DNA from: Cryptomeria japonica
Taxonomy: Eukaryota > Streptophyta > Pinopsida > Cupressales > Cupressaceae
NCBI RefSeq assembly: GCF_030272615.1
Contig: NC_081405.1
Span: 471,252,008-471,316,007, forward strand
Length of the DNA stretch: 64,000 bases
Direction: 5' to 3'
This document shows positions 22,307-33,453 of this stretch, in pieces. Made by a program: the position numbers and the translations under genes. The notes beneath the pieces are model-generated. The model searched no databases. It worked only from the letters and a program-made list of their open reading frames with translations, and was not told the DNA's origin. The first letter of the stretch is position 1. Every line of letters begins with the position of its first letter.

Positions 22307-23015
22307 TGTAAATGATATTCAAATTTAAGTTCAAGTCTGAAGTTATATATATATTATTTTTTCTTTACTGATCTTTTATGTTTCTTATTTCACAGGTTGC
22401 TGAAGATAACATTAATTATTTCGATGCATCTACAGCAGTCTATTGACATATACTTAAAGTCTATGCTCACCGATCAAGGCATACCTTGACCGGTCATGTC
22501 TTTTGACATCCCGATCAAGACATGTCAGCTTCAGTTAGTATTACCTCATTAACATGTGTTATGCCGATAACTATCGGTCACGTCATTTATCCTTTATCGT
22601 GTGTTATACCGATAACTATCAGTCACGTTATTTACCATTAACATGTTTAAACCGATAACCATTAATAATCGGGGCACGTCAATATAGTCATCCGATAAAT
22701 GATCGGGATAAAATATAATCCTCAGATAAGTGATCGGTATTAACATGCGATTAGGATGATATCTATTATAGTTATCATATGCTAGCATCAATCGATGCTA
22801 TCATATGATAGCTATGATAGTTATAAGTCTGGTCTGATCATAGCATGAGTAATATCATCGATTATGCATATAAGATGATTATGACAAGTTCATTTATTTA
22901 ATCATGAGGTCTATGTTTACATTGTAGTTATATCGATAAGGTAGATGATTGAATGAGAGATAAATGAAGTCTCTCATTCAATCATTTATCTTACCGAAGC
23001 TACTAAGTTTCAACA
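22307..23015 (-). repeat. copia 5' LTR
   Basis: 709 bp, paired with 17043-17771. The same hairpin-forming inverted repeats are present, for example 22946-22984. Very high similarity to its partner indicates a young insertion compared with the gypsy elements here. Confidence 0.95.
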
Positions 23016-23020
23016 GTATT

Positions 23021-23697
23021 CATCAGTTTCAGCAGTCATATATCAAATTTTTGTAGCATTGGGTATCAATTTGTCATTCAAGGTATTGTCAAAGATCGTA
23101 AATCATGGCCTCATGTAATGAACAGTTGGGAAATAAACTACATAAAGCAGGTAGGAAACTTAAGCAGTCGCTGCAATCAAAGGATGATCTTCTTAGCATT
23201 CTGAAAGAAAGTGGAGATTTTCTTACTCGTGATAGATCAGTGGGATTCCAAGAGGTTGCAATATGCTATGGTTTCATCAATGAATTTGTTGGTTAAGCCA
23301 GCACTCACGAGACATCTAGAGGAAGAGGTAAGACTGAGGTAAGACTTGCAGTTGCTTCTCATGTCAATGAAATTATGAGAATAACAGCTCCTTAGGTTCC
23401 TTATGACAGCAGTATCATGAAGGAGGTATTTCATCTGATTGTGGGAAGTTTTTGAAGTTTGTGTGATACAAGGAATCCTTCTTTTGCTAAGAGGGTAAAA
23501 AATCTTGGAAACTGTTGCAAAAATCAGATCTTGTGTTATTATGTTAGATCTTGGTTGTGAGGATCTTATTCTGAAAATGTCTCAACATTTCCTTGGTGTT
23601 GTTAATGAGAATCATGCAAAACAAGTTATATCTCCTACATATACCATCATGGCTTTGATTGTGAATGAGAGTGATGTAATCTCCCAATCACTCTTAC
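23021..23697 (+). pseudogene. PDS5-like cohesion-factor pseudogene, N-terminal part
   Basis: From an ATG at 23105, broken frames follow the N-terminus of plant PDS5 sister-chromatid cohesion proteins: SKDDLLSILKESGDFL, LVKPALTRHLEEEVRL, VASHVNEIMRITAP, IMKEVFHLIVGSF, LETVAKIRSCVIMLDLGCED and a last part ending near NESDVISQSLL. In-frame stops (TAA at 23294, TAG at 23394, TGA at 23452) and at least three indels, including a short duplication near 23325-23345, kill it. About 195 codons run on with no intron-like gap. That suggests a processed copy, because the family is normally multi-exon; this is inference. The 3' side is cut by gypsy E sequence. Confidence 0.72.
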
Positions 23698-23861
23698 TTG
23701 GTTTGGTATGCCCCATCTCCAATAGCTCCTTGATTGCCTTCTCTATTTCATCCTTGTGTCTTTTGGGATGCATGTAAGGTGTGCTAATAACAGGTTTAGC
23801 TCCCTCCTCTAGCTCGATCACATGCTCAATACCTCTATTAGAGGCCTTCCTGCAAGGATGC
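23698..23861 (-). pseudogene. gypsy E reverse transcriptase N-terminal fragment
   Basis: The minus strand reads [20 protein letters not shown], then HPKRHKDEIEKAIKELLEMG and HTKPS. This is the start of the Ty3/gypsy RT domain and closely parallels element I at 51230-51060. It ends abruptly at the PDS5-like sequence, so all downstream RT, RNase H and integrase of E is missing. Upstream it is separated from the protease by the solo LTR at 23862-25034. Confidence 0.88.
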
Positions 23862-25034
23862 TGTAATGGACACCCCCTGTTCGGTACTAAATTTATGTCC
23901 TTTTTACTTAGTGTAATTTTGTCAAACAGTTGGCTTGCAAGCTGACTACTGGATTTTTTGGTTCTTGATTTGCAATAGGATAAATTGGATAAACTGATAT
24001 ATTATTGTAAAGCTTTCAAAGTTTATTCAATATAAAAACAACCAGACATATCAAATACCAAAAACAAGAAGATTAATGCTGATGGTATTTATTTAATTCC
24101 AACTTCAAGCATACAAATCAGATCTGAAGAACATTACAGACCATATGATAATAAACAAATTCAAACCTGGACTCCACAAGTATAGAACCTGCTGAAACAC
24201 TGTTCACACACTGTAGCTGCACTATTCACAGCACTGTAGCAAATCACTATTCACGCGTTACTGTAGCAAAAACACTATTCACGCGGTACTGTAGCAAAAT
24301 CACTATCTTCAAATCTACACTTTCAAACCCCTGTAAAAACTTCATGCGAGAGCACCAGATGAAGCCCAATGTGTTTCCTGAATGAAAACACCATTAATCC
24401 TCCTGACTGTGTCTTTCAACAGCGAAAAGAATGCTAGCAAAGAGGGATTCCGTCCTCCAAGCCCAATAATCAGATCTCTACGAAATCCAACAGCATAACA
24501 TTAATCTCATCCCCGCATACCCCAAAAGAGAGCTCTCAACCTCCATTTATATCTTCTTCCTGGATGCAAAACACTTCATTTCCTAAATGTGGGATAATAC
24601 ATTTTAGAATAAAATATTATTTCCCACAATGTACACATTAAAGGGAACTTTTAATATTTTAAACATTACTTTATATTCCCAACCTTATAATATAACGATA
24701 AAGTTAAATATTTAATTTAACTTTACACTTTATCGTTAAACATTAAAACATTGTTGATAATCTCTTTAAATCATTGTCGCCTTCAAACATTTTTACTGAT
24801 AATTATGCCAACCAGGGAAACACTAAAAATTTCAAGTCACTGCTTGGGGACTAACTTACTATAAATAGTAAGTGTCTAGAAACCCTGTCAAAGCAGCACC
24901 GATTGGCCTGAAACTGAAAACACATAGGCCAAAACACCTCAGGATCCCACCAATGTCCTTGTTAGCCTTCGGGACCATGTCAAAATAGGCTAACGACACC
25001 CCATATCATGTTGCGCTAAAAAGGGGACATTACA
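23862..25034 (-). mobile_element. solo LTR in gypsy E, TSD GATGC
   Basis: 1173 bp, TGTAATGGACACCCC to GGGGACATTACA, flanked by perfect GATGC repeats (23857-23861 and 25035-25039). It separates the protease-RT linker from RT in element E. It contains the shared 20-bp palindrome at 24854-24873 and the TTAGCCTTC/ATAGGCTAA pair near 24966-24998. By comparison with the 5' LTR of E, its U3 end is on the right. Confidence 0.93.
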
Positions 25035-25039
25035 GATGC

Positions 25040-25560
25040 TACTAAATACCTTGCTTTGCTTAGTAAGCAAACCCTGAATGTCTTGTGGATATGTCCTCTT
25101 AACTTTCTTCGTGACTGTAGGCATAACAACAAACTACGTTGCCCACTCAACCTGATCATGTCTAAAGATCCTCTCCATACGTTTAAAAGATACAACTCGT
25201 AGTCCCCCATTGGACATACCCCTTAAGATCACATTCCTACCCTCCAATCTAACTTTCAGCTCCATGGTCTGAAAATAAAGAGTGATCTCACCAAGAGATC
25301 GAAGCTACTGAATCCCAAGCACTGCATCCATATCTCCAATACTCACCACATAGAAGTCATCCTTAACTTCATAATTTCCTAACTGCATTCTCAACTGTGG
25401 GATCATTCCGGTGCGGGTGATTGTGAACCCATATGCAACCATCACTTTGAATCCATTAACCTTGCGAGTCTGAAGCCCTCTACGTGCAACTAGTCCCTCA
25501 TCAATAAAATTATGTGTAACCCCGGTGTTGATCAAAGTCACCACCCGCTATCCATTAAGA
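25040..25560 (-). pseudogene. gypsy E aspartic protease and linker
   Basis: The minus strand holds the retropepsin core TLINTGVTHNFIDEGLVARR (25541-25482), a D-T/S-G-type site in which NTG replaces DTG or DSG. It continues with KDDFYVVSIGDMDAVLGIQ. The linker VRLEGRNVILRGMSNGGLRV then leads toward RT in a shifted frame. The loss of the catalytic Asp and the frameshifts make it inactive. It lies directly upstream of the solo LTR insertion point. Confidence 0.85.
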
Positions 25561-26175
25561 ACACCTCTAATACATAGGGACTCATTCTTTTGGAGGCTAT
25601 GTAATTAGGCTAACTTTGCACTATTCTCTTCACACTTTTCAACCTCTTTTATGGTTTCTTCTTCCTCATTTGCATCTAAATCAGACTACTGGTCTGATCT
25701 TTTTGATGAAGATTCCTCTACTGAATAGTATTCAATCTTTCTCACCTTTCCCTTTGATGCACATTTAACATCCGGGCTCTATGGTTCCCTGCATGAGAAG
25801 CACAAATTCCTCTTTCTCAAGTCATTGAGTGTATCTCCATCAAGCCTAGTGACTGATTTTTTGCTGGCTACTATCTTTGGTGAAATGTCTATTGTCCTTC
25901 TTGTGTGAAAAGGGTTTGGACTGAAATTTAGATTTAGGGACAGCCCACTACATACTCCTCGCTTTCTTCATGGCTTCATGCAAGGTTGGAGGGTCAAAAG
26001 CCTTGATTGACCCCTTAAGTGCCTCCATGAGTCCTTCACTAAACAACAACACCAATCTCCTACCTTTGTAAACCCTAAAACAAAAACACTGAACGTCTGA
26101 AAATCTGCTATATAAGAATCTACTATGCCATATTGCTTCAGCTATGCAAGCTCCCTGAAGTGCACCTCGGGGTCC
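25561..26175 (-). pseudogene. gypsy E gag C-terminal half with zinc knuckle
   Basis: The minus strand in broken frames reads DPEVHFRELA, LKQYGIVDSYIADFQTFSV and, near 25800-25750, a retroviral-type zinc knuckle region (RNLCFSCREP...CASKGKV) with its histidine region decayed. The capsid part continues directly from 30522-31251 once element A is removed. Lys/Glu-rich text separates the knuckle from the protease. Confidence 0.75.
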
Positions 26176-27130
26176 TGTAGGTGTCTAATTTATCATCTAC
26201 CAAACATTAGAATAAAGTACCCAAAGATAATTTATCCTCTCTTGAAAAAATCACCACGTATGCTAAGATTGTGAGAAGATCATATGGTGATTCCAAGGTT
26301 TCTTTTGTCAGGTCTTGACGTGTGGATAAGCTCAATGGGCGTTGTGATTTGCTAGTGATACACAAAGGGACTTACGCTTGGATTGTTCAATTCACAATGA
26401 AGGTTTAGACAATGAAGCTCTATCATTTGGGACTTGGATTATGGAAAAACTGAAAAAGGAGACAAGGGTTTAGAAATTCTAATCTATTCCTAGGAATTCA
26501 AGAGATGATATTGATTCGGTGAACTCAATAAACCACACTTTGTTTCGCCTCACTTAAGACAACTTACACAAAGTGAATGCAATCTTCAAGGGATGTGCTT
26601 ATGATCGGAAGTTTAAGCATGCACAAAATGGAAAGCTCAGACTAACTTTGCACAGTGAATGAAAATCATCCATTCACCAAAAGTATGAGTGGAGAAACAC
26701 CATAAACCAATACTTATCAAATCTTGCATTCATCTAACATACATGAAATAAATTCTAATCTATTGTGTTGAGGAAATTGAAAACCTTGCTAATCATTCAG
26801 ATAAAAGAGATTACAAAGCCTTAAGAGAAAGCACACAAGTAATGTATTATCTGGAAATGACATTCTTGCAACAATATTTCAAAAAACCTCACACTCTCCA
26901 AATGAGAGGAGGCAATCTTATATAGGAGTCCAGAAATTTTGAATGGCCGAGATCAAACAGTGATCAAGGGCCCAAATTGAAAGATAAAATCCTAATTAGG
27001 GTTTCCTAAAACTAACTACCTCTCGACCAGTGAGAAAATTACAATTGGGGACACTTGTCCTTCTTGCTAAATATGAACCAATAATAAAAATAGAAGGTTG
27101 TTGCATTGTGAAGTGTGCCCTCTAGAAGCT
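26176..27130 (-). repeat. A 3' unit (promoter, R-U5 like)
   Basis: Homologous to 51830-52795 (D) and 60280-61206 (B). A TATA box (TATATAA, minus) lies at 26918-26924 and AAATCCTAATTAGGGTTT at 26987-27004. Downstream text such as CTTGAATTCCTAGGAATAG is shared by A, B and D. Confidence 0.8.
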
Positions 27131-28650
27131 TATGTGGATAAGTCAAGTTCATTGAACTTGGACATGTTGACTTGGAACAATCTGATTGGTTGAAAGATGA
27201 CAAAGCGCCCCCTCGACATGTTGGATGTCCTCCTTGAATTCTCCAATTTGTGTGAAGAAACTGTCTGAGTATGGAAATTTGTTTCTTCTTGTCACCATCT
27301 AATTCTAATTGGGAGATTGTCTTTAATTCTCTAGGAGATAAAATCCTTCAAGAAGTCGGAAATTTGTTTAACTTTTCCATATCTTCACCAAGTCTGAGGA
27401 TCTTTCTTTCTTGATATCTTGAAATTCTTTCAAGTGCCTTGAATTTGGAGAATTTCTCTATGCATTCACCACAATGGAGGAATTTGGAGTTTTCAATGAA
27501 ATAGTTTTTCCCATACTTAGCCAAAATTTGGCCATCTTTATGCTCGAATGAACCTTGCTCGTGGTCCTATCTTCAATTCTGAATTTGGCTCAAAACTCCA
27601 TTTGTGTTTTCTGCAATGGTCCCACCTTAGCTCTCATCCAAAACTTGCAAAACCAAAAGAAATTAAGTTAGAATTCTCATTTTGAGCGTGAATTTTAATG
27701 GTTTGATAGCTAAGTATATCATGATTTTCACTCTTTCTCCAATACTTAGCCTTAAAATGGGGTTTTTCAACACTTGGATATTCTAGAAATCTCAAGAAAA
27801 TCCCTTGAATATAACCAAACTCAGGAAGTTGCATGTCTGATTTCAATCGAAAATCAGAACTAAGTCCAAGAAGACAAGGGTAATCTGTTGGATTCATTCT
27901 TTCTTTTTAAAACTTTGAAGAAAACCAGGTTGAGAACCCAATACTCTACCCATAGAATCCATTTTCACATTTGAAAGAATGAGGAAGAAGGGAAAAGAAG
28001 CTTCCAAGGAGGTAAAATCAAAAGTTTAGCTCGGAAAACTAATGAATTTGCCCTCCAATCAATCAAGGTTCTTCCAAAATCTGTGTGCAAACTCATGGAA
28101 AATGGTTGAAAACTCAAACTTATACTTGAAATTCTCTTGAAATCTTCTTTCAACCTGCAAAACTCTTAAAAATTCTCTCAAAATGTCCTTCGCCTGCATA
28201 AAACCTCTTAGAAACTCTCTCCACTTGCTATCCAAAACTCGAACTTCATGTGAGAAAATGAAAGAATGAATTGTATTTGTATTGGAGTTCGAATTCTTCA
28301 CAGAAGATCTAAAATTTGTTTCTAATTTGTCCTTCATACATCGAACTTGGACATTCAGTTAATGAGCTCGATTTGAATCACTTATAAAGTTTCCAATTTT
28401 GATGCTCAGTTGAACTCAGTCCTTTAAAGGCAACTTTTGTCTTCATTTTCAGTCTGACTTGATCCCTTAAGAAACTTTCTATTTTGAATTTTGAGTTGAG
28501 TTGAATCACTTAAGAAAGTTCTGATTTCTAAAATGAAAGTTTCTATTTTGAATTTCAGTCTGCAAATCGAACTTAATCTTCAAATTTTCATGTTGAAAAA
28601 CTTTCTAAATTTGCCTTAGTTCAAACATGATCAAGATCTTTGCTGACATC
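27131..28650 (-). pseudogene. A decayed ORF region, unidentified
   Basis: Several minus-strand frames are protein-like in places (LETNFRSSVKNSNSNTN near 28325, FGYIQGIFLRFLEYPSVEKP near 27810, EKLNKFPTS near 27370), but stops and frameshifts are dense. A purine tract GTCGAGGGGGCGC lies at about 27207-27219. The region occupies the position held by the long ORF in element B. I see no clear similarity to that protein. Confidence 0.35.
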
Positions 28651-28689
28651 ATATGGGAATATTCCTTTATTCCAAATTTAACAAGTTCC

Positions 28690-29890
28690 TCATGAGGGCG
28701 GACTTCATTGATTTCATTCTCCAAACTTGTGCGGACTTAGTTAAGTTTGTGCACCATTTTCTTGCTTCATATCCAATCAAGGGCGGAGTTTGTGAGTTTC
28801 TTTCCCAAGTAGGAAGGAGAACTTTGTTGAGTTTGTGCACCACATATCATGCTAGGGCAGACTTTGTTCATCTTATGCACTCAACCTCTTCATAGGGAAG
28901 ACTTTGTTGAGTTCATACCACTCCTATCTAGCTTCAAGGCGGACTTTGTTTATCTTATGCACCTTAGGAGGGCGGACTTGCTCAAACCATTGCACTTCTC
29001 CCACATGCTACTTCCTTCACCTTTGGGGGGACTTGATCTGATCTTTGCACTTCACTCATTACTTTGGGCGGAGTTCAATTCACTTAGGAACCTTTCATCT
29101 GCAGCATAGGGCGGACTTTACTCTCTTTCCTCCTAAGGCGGACTTGGAGAACTTCTTTCCTTGCTAATCAAATTATTCAGGGCAGAGCGGACTTCATATG
29201 AGCTGTTCACCTTCTTTGTATTTCTTACATGGCGGACTTGGTGAGAGTTGTGCACCATGTTCAATCTCCTTCAAGGCAGACTTGAACAACTTCATTCCCC
29301 CAGCACATACATCCCAAGGCAGACTTCATTCATCTTATGTATTTGGTCTTTGTAGGAGGGCGGACTTTATCATCTCCATGCACCACTCACCATCTCCTTT
29401 CGCCTTAGGGCGGACTTTCCTTGACTTGTGCACCTCTTTACCTTATACTTGGCAGACTTCCTTAACTTCATGCATCTTCTTCATGGGCAGAGTTCAAGAG
29501 ATTCATGCACCATCACCTTGCAGATTGGGTGGACTTAGAGAGACTTAGGCACCAAAATTCATGTCTTTGGGCGGACTTTGCTGAGTTCATGCCCCTTGAC
29601 TTAGCCATATTTCTTCATCCTCAAGGTAAACTTCACTTGATTCTTTTCTCAACACCTCCAAGGCGGACTTTACTTGTTTCATGTACCTTGTAATCACTTC
29701 TCTAGGGTGGACTTCATATAAGTTGGGAACCATATGCAGGTTAGGCGGACTTGGAGGAAACCATGGCCATGCTAATGTAGGGCAGTCTTAGACACATTTG
29801 CTCCATTTTCTTTTTCTTCCCAAGGCGGACTTGGTTGATTTTGCGCACCTCATTTTACTTGTTCACACCATCTCCAAGGCAGACTTTCTT
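28690..29890 (-). repeat. A motif array: AAGTCCGCC, about 27 copies
   Basis: Read on the plus strand, GGCGGACTT or a one-base variant (GGCAGACTT, GGCGGAGTT, GGTGGACTT) recurs about every 40-45 bp. Examples are near 28697, 28938, 29108, 29136, 29230, 29407, 29568, 29660, 29742 and 29822. The spacers are unalike except for frequent ATGCACC. The chance open frames that cross this area on the plus strand are not genes. Confidence 0.85.
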
Positions 29891-30521
29891 TGACTCATGC
29901 ACCATGGGATCAAAACTCAAAATCTTCATAACTTGTGCAATTTTTCTCAGATTTGCTTGAAATTTGAAAACCATACTTCAATCATCCCTTGAATTCCTCA
30001 GGATTCCTAAAATCTACGAAATTGGCTTTTTTGAACAAAACTTGAATTTTGGAGGAATTTGACGATTGTTTTTAGTGCATCTCAGTGTCGGTAGTGCAAA
30101 CCCTAGATCCCCTTTCCAAAAAAAGAAAAAGCAAGGTTCCCTAAAAAATAGGAAAAACTTTCTAAAAAAACAATTTCGGGATCGTGCTTAAAGTGCCAAA
30201 AACGTAACTTCCTAAAAAATAGGAAAAAGCAAAAAAGCAAAACTTTCCAAAAATAGAAAGTTGTCCAAATTGACCCAAATCAATTGCAATCTTCGTCCTT
30301 CGGACTTTCTAGGCACTTTGATGGTGTCTAGACTCTGTTCTAAGTTCTAACCATGGCTTGTTCAAACTGACTCATGACTTTCAAACCTAGACCATTCAAA
30401 ACTGACAAACTTGGCAATACTGATGCAAGAAGGTCACAAGGCTCTAACAAAAACCCTAGAAAGCAAGAAAAAAGGAGGGTCCCCATTTGCAATGGGGCGA
30501 TGTGTGAAAAAGATTACAACA

Positions 30522-31251
30522 AGTCCCTTTTACCAAATCTCTCAATGAGTTTGCTAATAAACTCATCATAGGTGGTGATGGACCTATGGCCCAAGGTAAT
30601 GAGACCATGATACCACCATTCGTGTGCAACTCAATCCGAATGCAAGGCGGCAAATTTAATTGCCCCATCTTCAGCCATAGGTTAAAGAGCTATATAGTTA
30701 TCTAACTTATGCACCCAAGCTCTAGCTGAGCACTTATCACTACCATCGAAATGATCGAGGGTGACCTTCCCCAATACACAATGTAAGTCCCTTTGACCAG
30801 CTGGACCTCTATAATCTGCTCTACCTCCTCCTCTTCTTTTCTTTTGTTCCATGAATTCATTAAAGGTTAGATCGTCTCTAACTGCCTCCAGAAGAGTCTC
30901 ATATTCAATGTGGGCATGCATTAATTCATCAACCAATCAAAGAGGTGTCTCGTTAGCAATTTGAAGAGCCTCTCTTTGAATGAAAATAGGCCAGAGTGGT
31001 CTAGAAGGAATACTTGAATCCGCTGTTGTAGGCTGCCTTTGACTATTATTTGGTTGTCTAGAAGAGCTTCTCTCTACATTGTTTGTTTGGTTTCTCAGTG
31101 TTGCATCCTAATTACCCTAAGTATTGTTTGGCATACTCTGGTTAAACTTTCCCAACAATTGATACATCATATCAATCATAACATCAAATTTCATTCCCAT
31201 TTTGGTATTTGGGCTCAAAGAACGAACTCTCTCGTTGCCTTTACCTGCCAT
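30522..31251 (-). pseudogene. gypsy E gag N-terminal half
   Basis: It begins MAGKGNERVRSLSPNTK at 31251 and includes LVDELMHAHIEYETLLEAVR, HFDGSDKCSARAWVHKLDNY and, after a frameshift, VAHEWWYHGLITLGHRS and ERFGKRDL. This is the Ty3/gypsy retrotransposon gag capsid region, with its hallmark WWYHG. Several stops are present (for example near 31105 and in IKFAALHSD*). It is interrupted at its left end by element A and resumes at 26175. Confidence 0.88.
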
Positions 31252-31267
31252 GCTCTTTGTTGTGTTT

Positions 31268-33249
31268 TGTCATTACCCCTCCTTGGACATTGGATTAAAT
31301 AAATACGATAATTAAAACATTTATTAATTAACATTTAATAATATTGGAAAATTGTCTCATTTATGAGACTTCACGATTTTCCTCTAATATATAATTAATA
31401 ATGTTTATTATTATTTGTTATGATTATTATTTATTATTATTGTTATATATGATTATTATTTATTATTATTTATATAATAACTACCAAACAATTATAATGC
31501 AATAAGGCAGCGGTCATCAAAGATATGAGGAAATAATCATTAATGATATTAATTAAGATTAATAAATTAGTAATTCAAATAAGACACACATAATAATTAA
31601 GACATAAGACATGGACAACATCCACGATAACTGGTGATAAGTGATAGTAAACATATTAAGTCGACAAGGAATAGTTTCTTCACTGACGCTGCTGCCAAAG
31701 GCCAGACATAAGCTCAGTGCATCCTACGGAAAGGTTAGTATTGCTCAGACCAATTGTTGGCAAAAATCGATCCCTAGACAGCGACTTGGAGAAATTGTGG
31801 ATAACGATAATAAAGATTATCGTGATTAAGTGGCAGCAAATGGAGACAGCGATTAAAATAATCATTATCAATGTGTTCAGTACCGATTTGTATATTAAGG
31901 AACGGTATGTTAATGACTAAGTCAAAGCAAAGGAGTATCGACTAAGTTAGCACTGACTATAGATTTAATAAAGAAGATTAATTAGTTATTAGCAAACTCT
32001 AATTAGAGGAAGGGTTCGATTAAGTTGAAAGAACTGAATTGTTATGAAAAAAAAATGATTAAAGAGGCATGATAAGTAAACAGCGATTACTAGTTGAAGA
32101 TCGTTCATATTGAAAATATCAGATTAAGTCTAATCGATAATCATGGAAAGGTGCAGTGATAATGAATGGTCATAAGACATGTCCTTTGGTAACATGACTT
32201 ATCATTCCTATTCCAAGATATAAGAAGCCATTCACAATCTCTCAAGCAAGGGGCATCGAACATTTTCTTCTGATATACATATCCAAGGTTGATCTGCTCT
32301 TTGAGCACATCGCCTCTATGCAAATCAGTGTCAGACATTATTGTGAATCAGACACAGTCAGTCAATTACGTATACATCAAGATCAGTTAAGGAGTGATAT
32401 AATAATTATGGTATGGGAGAGGAGGATCTAACGTACATACACCAACCAATGTGTATATAAATTATAAAGAGAATAAATAATTCAAAGACAGATTTACAAA
32501 GGGGATACATATGATGGGGAACCACTAATCAGAACACATCAGAATAGTATTGACCTTGATGGTATGCATGGGGATATACTTTTACTGTATGAAATAATGT
32601 TTCCATGCAGTGGTTAATATTAATGAAAATATTAACAGAGTGCAATATATTTAATAAGGATATCAAGTCAGTGGCAGACCAGATCTGACATGCGTCAGAT
32701 CTATCTGCCAATATCAGCCCCTAAACACATTACTAATTAGGATTGTTTATGTGGTAATAGTACAGTAATAATATAAAAGGATACTAGTAAATCCATAAAC
32801 AATTGGTAATACTATTTAGTTGTATAGTAATAATATAAAAGGATACTAGTAATCCATAAATAATTGATAATACTATTTAGTTCATATATATACTCAAATC
32901 AGAATAAGAGTAATATAATGATGTGTAAATATAAATATTGATAATAATAGATATAAATAAAATAGTTAAGGTTACATAATACTTTAGAAATTACTTTGTA
33001 ATATCATGCAATAATTTATACAAATAATAATTAATAAATGCGTAAAGGATTTATATGAATCAGAATAAGATTGGTTATTTAATATGGTAAGTTAGCAAGT
33101 ACTTGATAGACTAAAGAAAGATCAAATATCACAGATTTGACTCGTGTAAAATAGACTTGATTCTTAATCAAGTTAGTTTAAGTCATTAGTATTTTGAAAA
33201 TAGATTGATTATGGTTAAATTAGACCAAATCCGATTAGGGGACATTAAA
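31268..33249 (-). mobile_element. solo LTR in gypsy E leader, TSD TGTTT
   Basis: 1982 bp, TGTCATTACCCC to GGGGACATTAAA, with exact TGTTT repeats (31263-31267 and 33250-33254). The last three bases (AAA instead of ACA) suggest a mutation in the terminus. It is inserted between PBS and gag start of E. Very AT-rich, with no coding sequence. Confidence 0.82.
32764..32886. repeat. 62-bp tandem duplication in solo LTR
   Basis: Two copies start at 32764 and 32826 with AGTAATAATATAAAAGGATA and end at ACTATTTAGTT. Confidence 0.85.
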
Positions 33250-33254
33250 TGTTT

Positions 33255-33441
33255 TTTATCATTACTAGGAGATTCTCGGTGCATGCCTAAGATCTCTCAA
33301 ACTGTTTCTCCCTCAAGAACTTGTGGTGGCTGTCAATGCCCTTCCCTCTATCCCCTGTTATAAAACCTTTGTGCCCTTTCACTCATAGAAAGTATGAGAC
33401 TGATTTTGACTGATCAACACTGGCTGGTAGGATGTTTTGTG
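33255..33441 (-). other. gypsy E untranslated leader
   Basis: Sequence between PBS and the solo LTR, in the transcript leader of E. It has no ORF. Confidence 0.6.
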
Positions 33442-33453
33442 CTCTGATACCAC
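33442..33453 (-). other. gypsy E primer-binding site
   Basis: The minus strand reads TGGTATCAGAGC two bases after the 5' LTR end. It is an exact match to the initiator tRNA-Met 3' complement. Confidence 0.92.

Larger units (their letters stand above)
17043..23015 (-). mobile_element. complete Ty1/copia retrotransposon
   Basis: A 5973-bp minus-strand element with LTRs 17043-17771 and 22307-23015 (TGTAAATG...TTTCAACA on the plus strand), TSD GTATT, PBS and PPT. Domain order gag, protease, integrase, RT, RNase H places it in Ty1/copia. Gag and protease are open, but two frameshifts and two in-frame stops break the rest of pol, so it is structurally complete but not autonomous now. It is inserted upstream of the PDS5-like pseudogene. 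Confidence 0.97.
26176..30521 (-). mobile_element. A: large LTR-like element with motif array
   Basis: On the minus strand it runs TGTTGTAATCTTTTTCACAC to GATAAATTAGACACCTACA. It is flanked by GGTCC (26171-26175) and AGTCC (30522-30526), a 5-bp duplication with one mismatch, exactly where gag of element E is interrupted. 4346 bp. It has no LTR pair, PBS or gag-pol. Order on the minus strand: 5' terminus, AAGTCCGCC motif array, decayed ORF, telo-box palindrome, TATA box, then 749 bp to the end. It shares its 5' end and its last kb with element B. The reading as a solo giant LTR is inference. Confidence 0.72.

Noticed and set aside
28653-29693. Several plus-strand ORFs of 60-116 codons
   Set aside because: They arise from the motif array of element A and have no conserved protein character.
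28690-29890. Regular short repeats resembling a CRISPR-like array
   Set aside because: Motifs are only about 9 bp, degenerate, unevenly spaced and inside a plant retroelement. No direct repeats of CRISPR length and no cas genes.
33442-33453. tRNA-like GCTCTGATACCA sequences at several sites
   Set aside because: These are primer-binding sites complementary to the tRNA-Met 3' end, next to LTRs. No cloverleaf is present.
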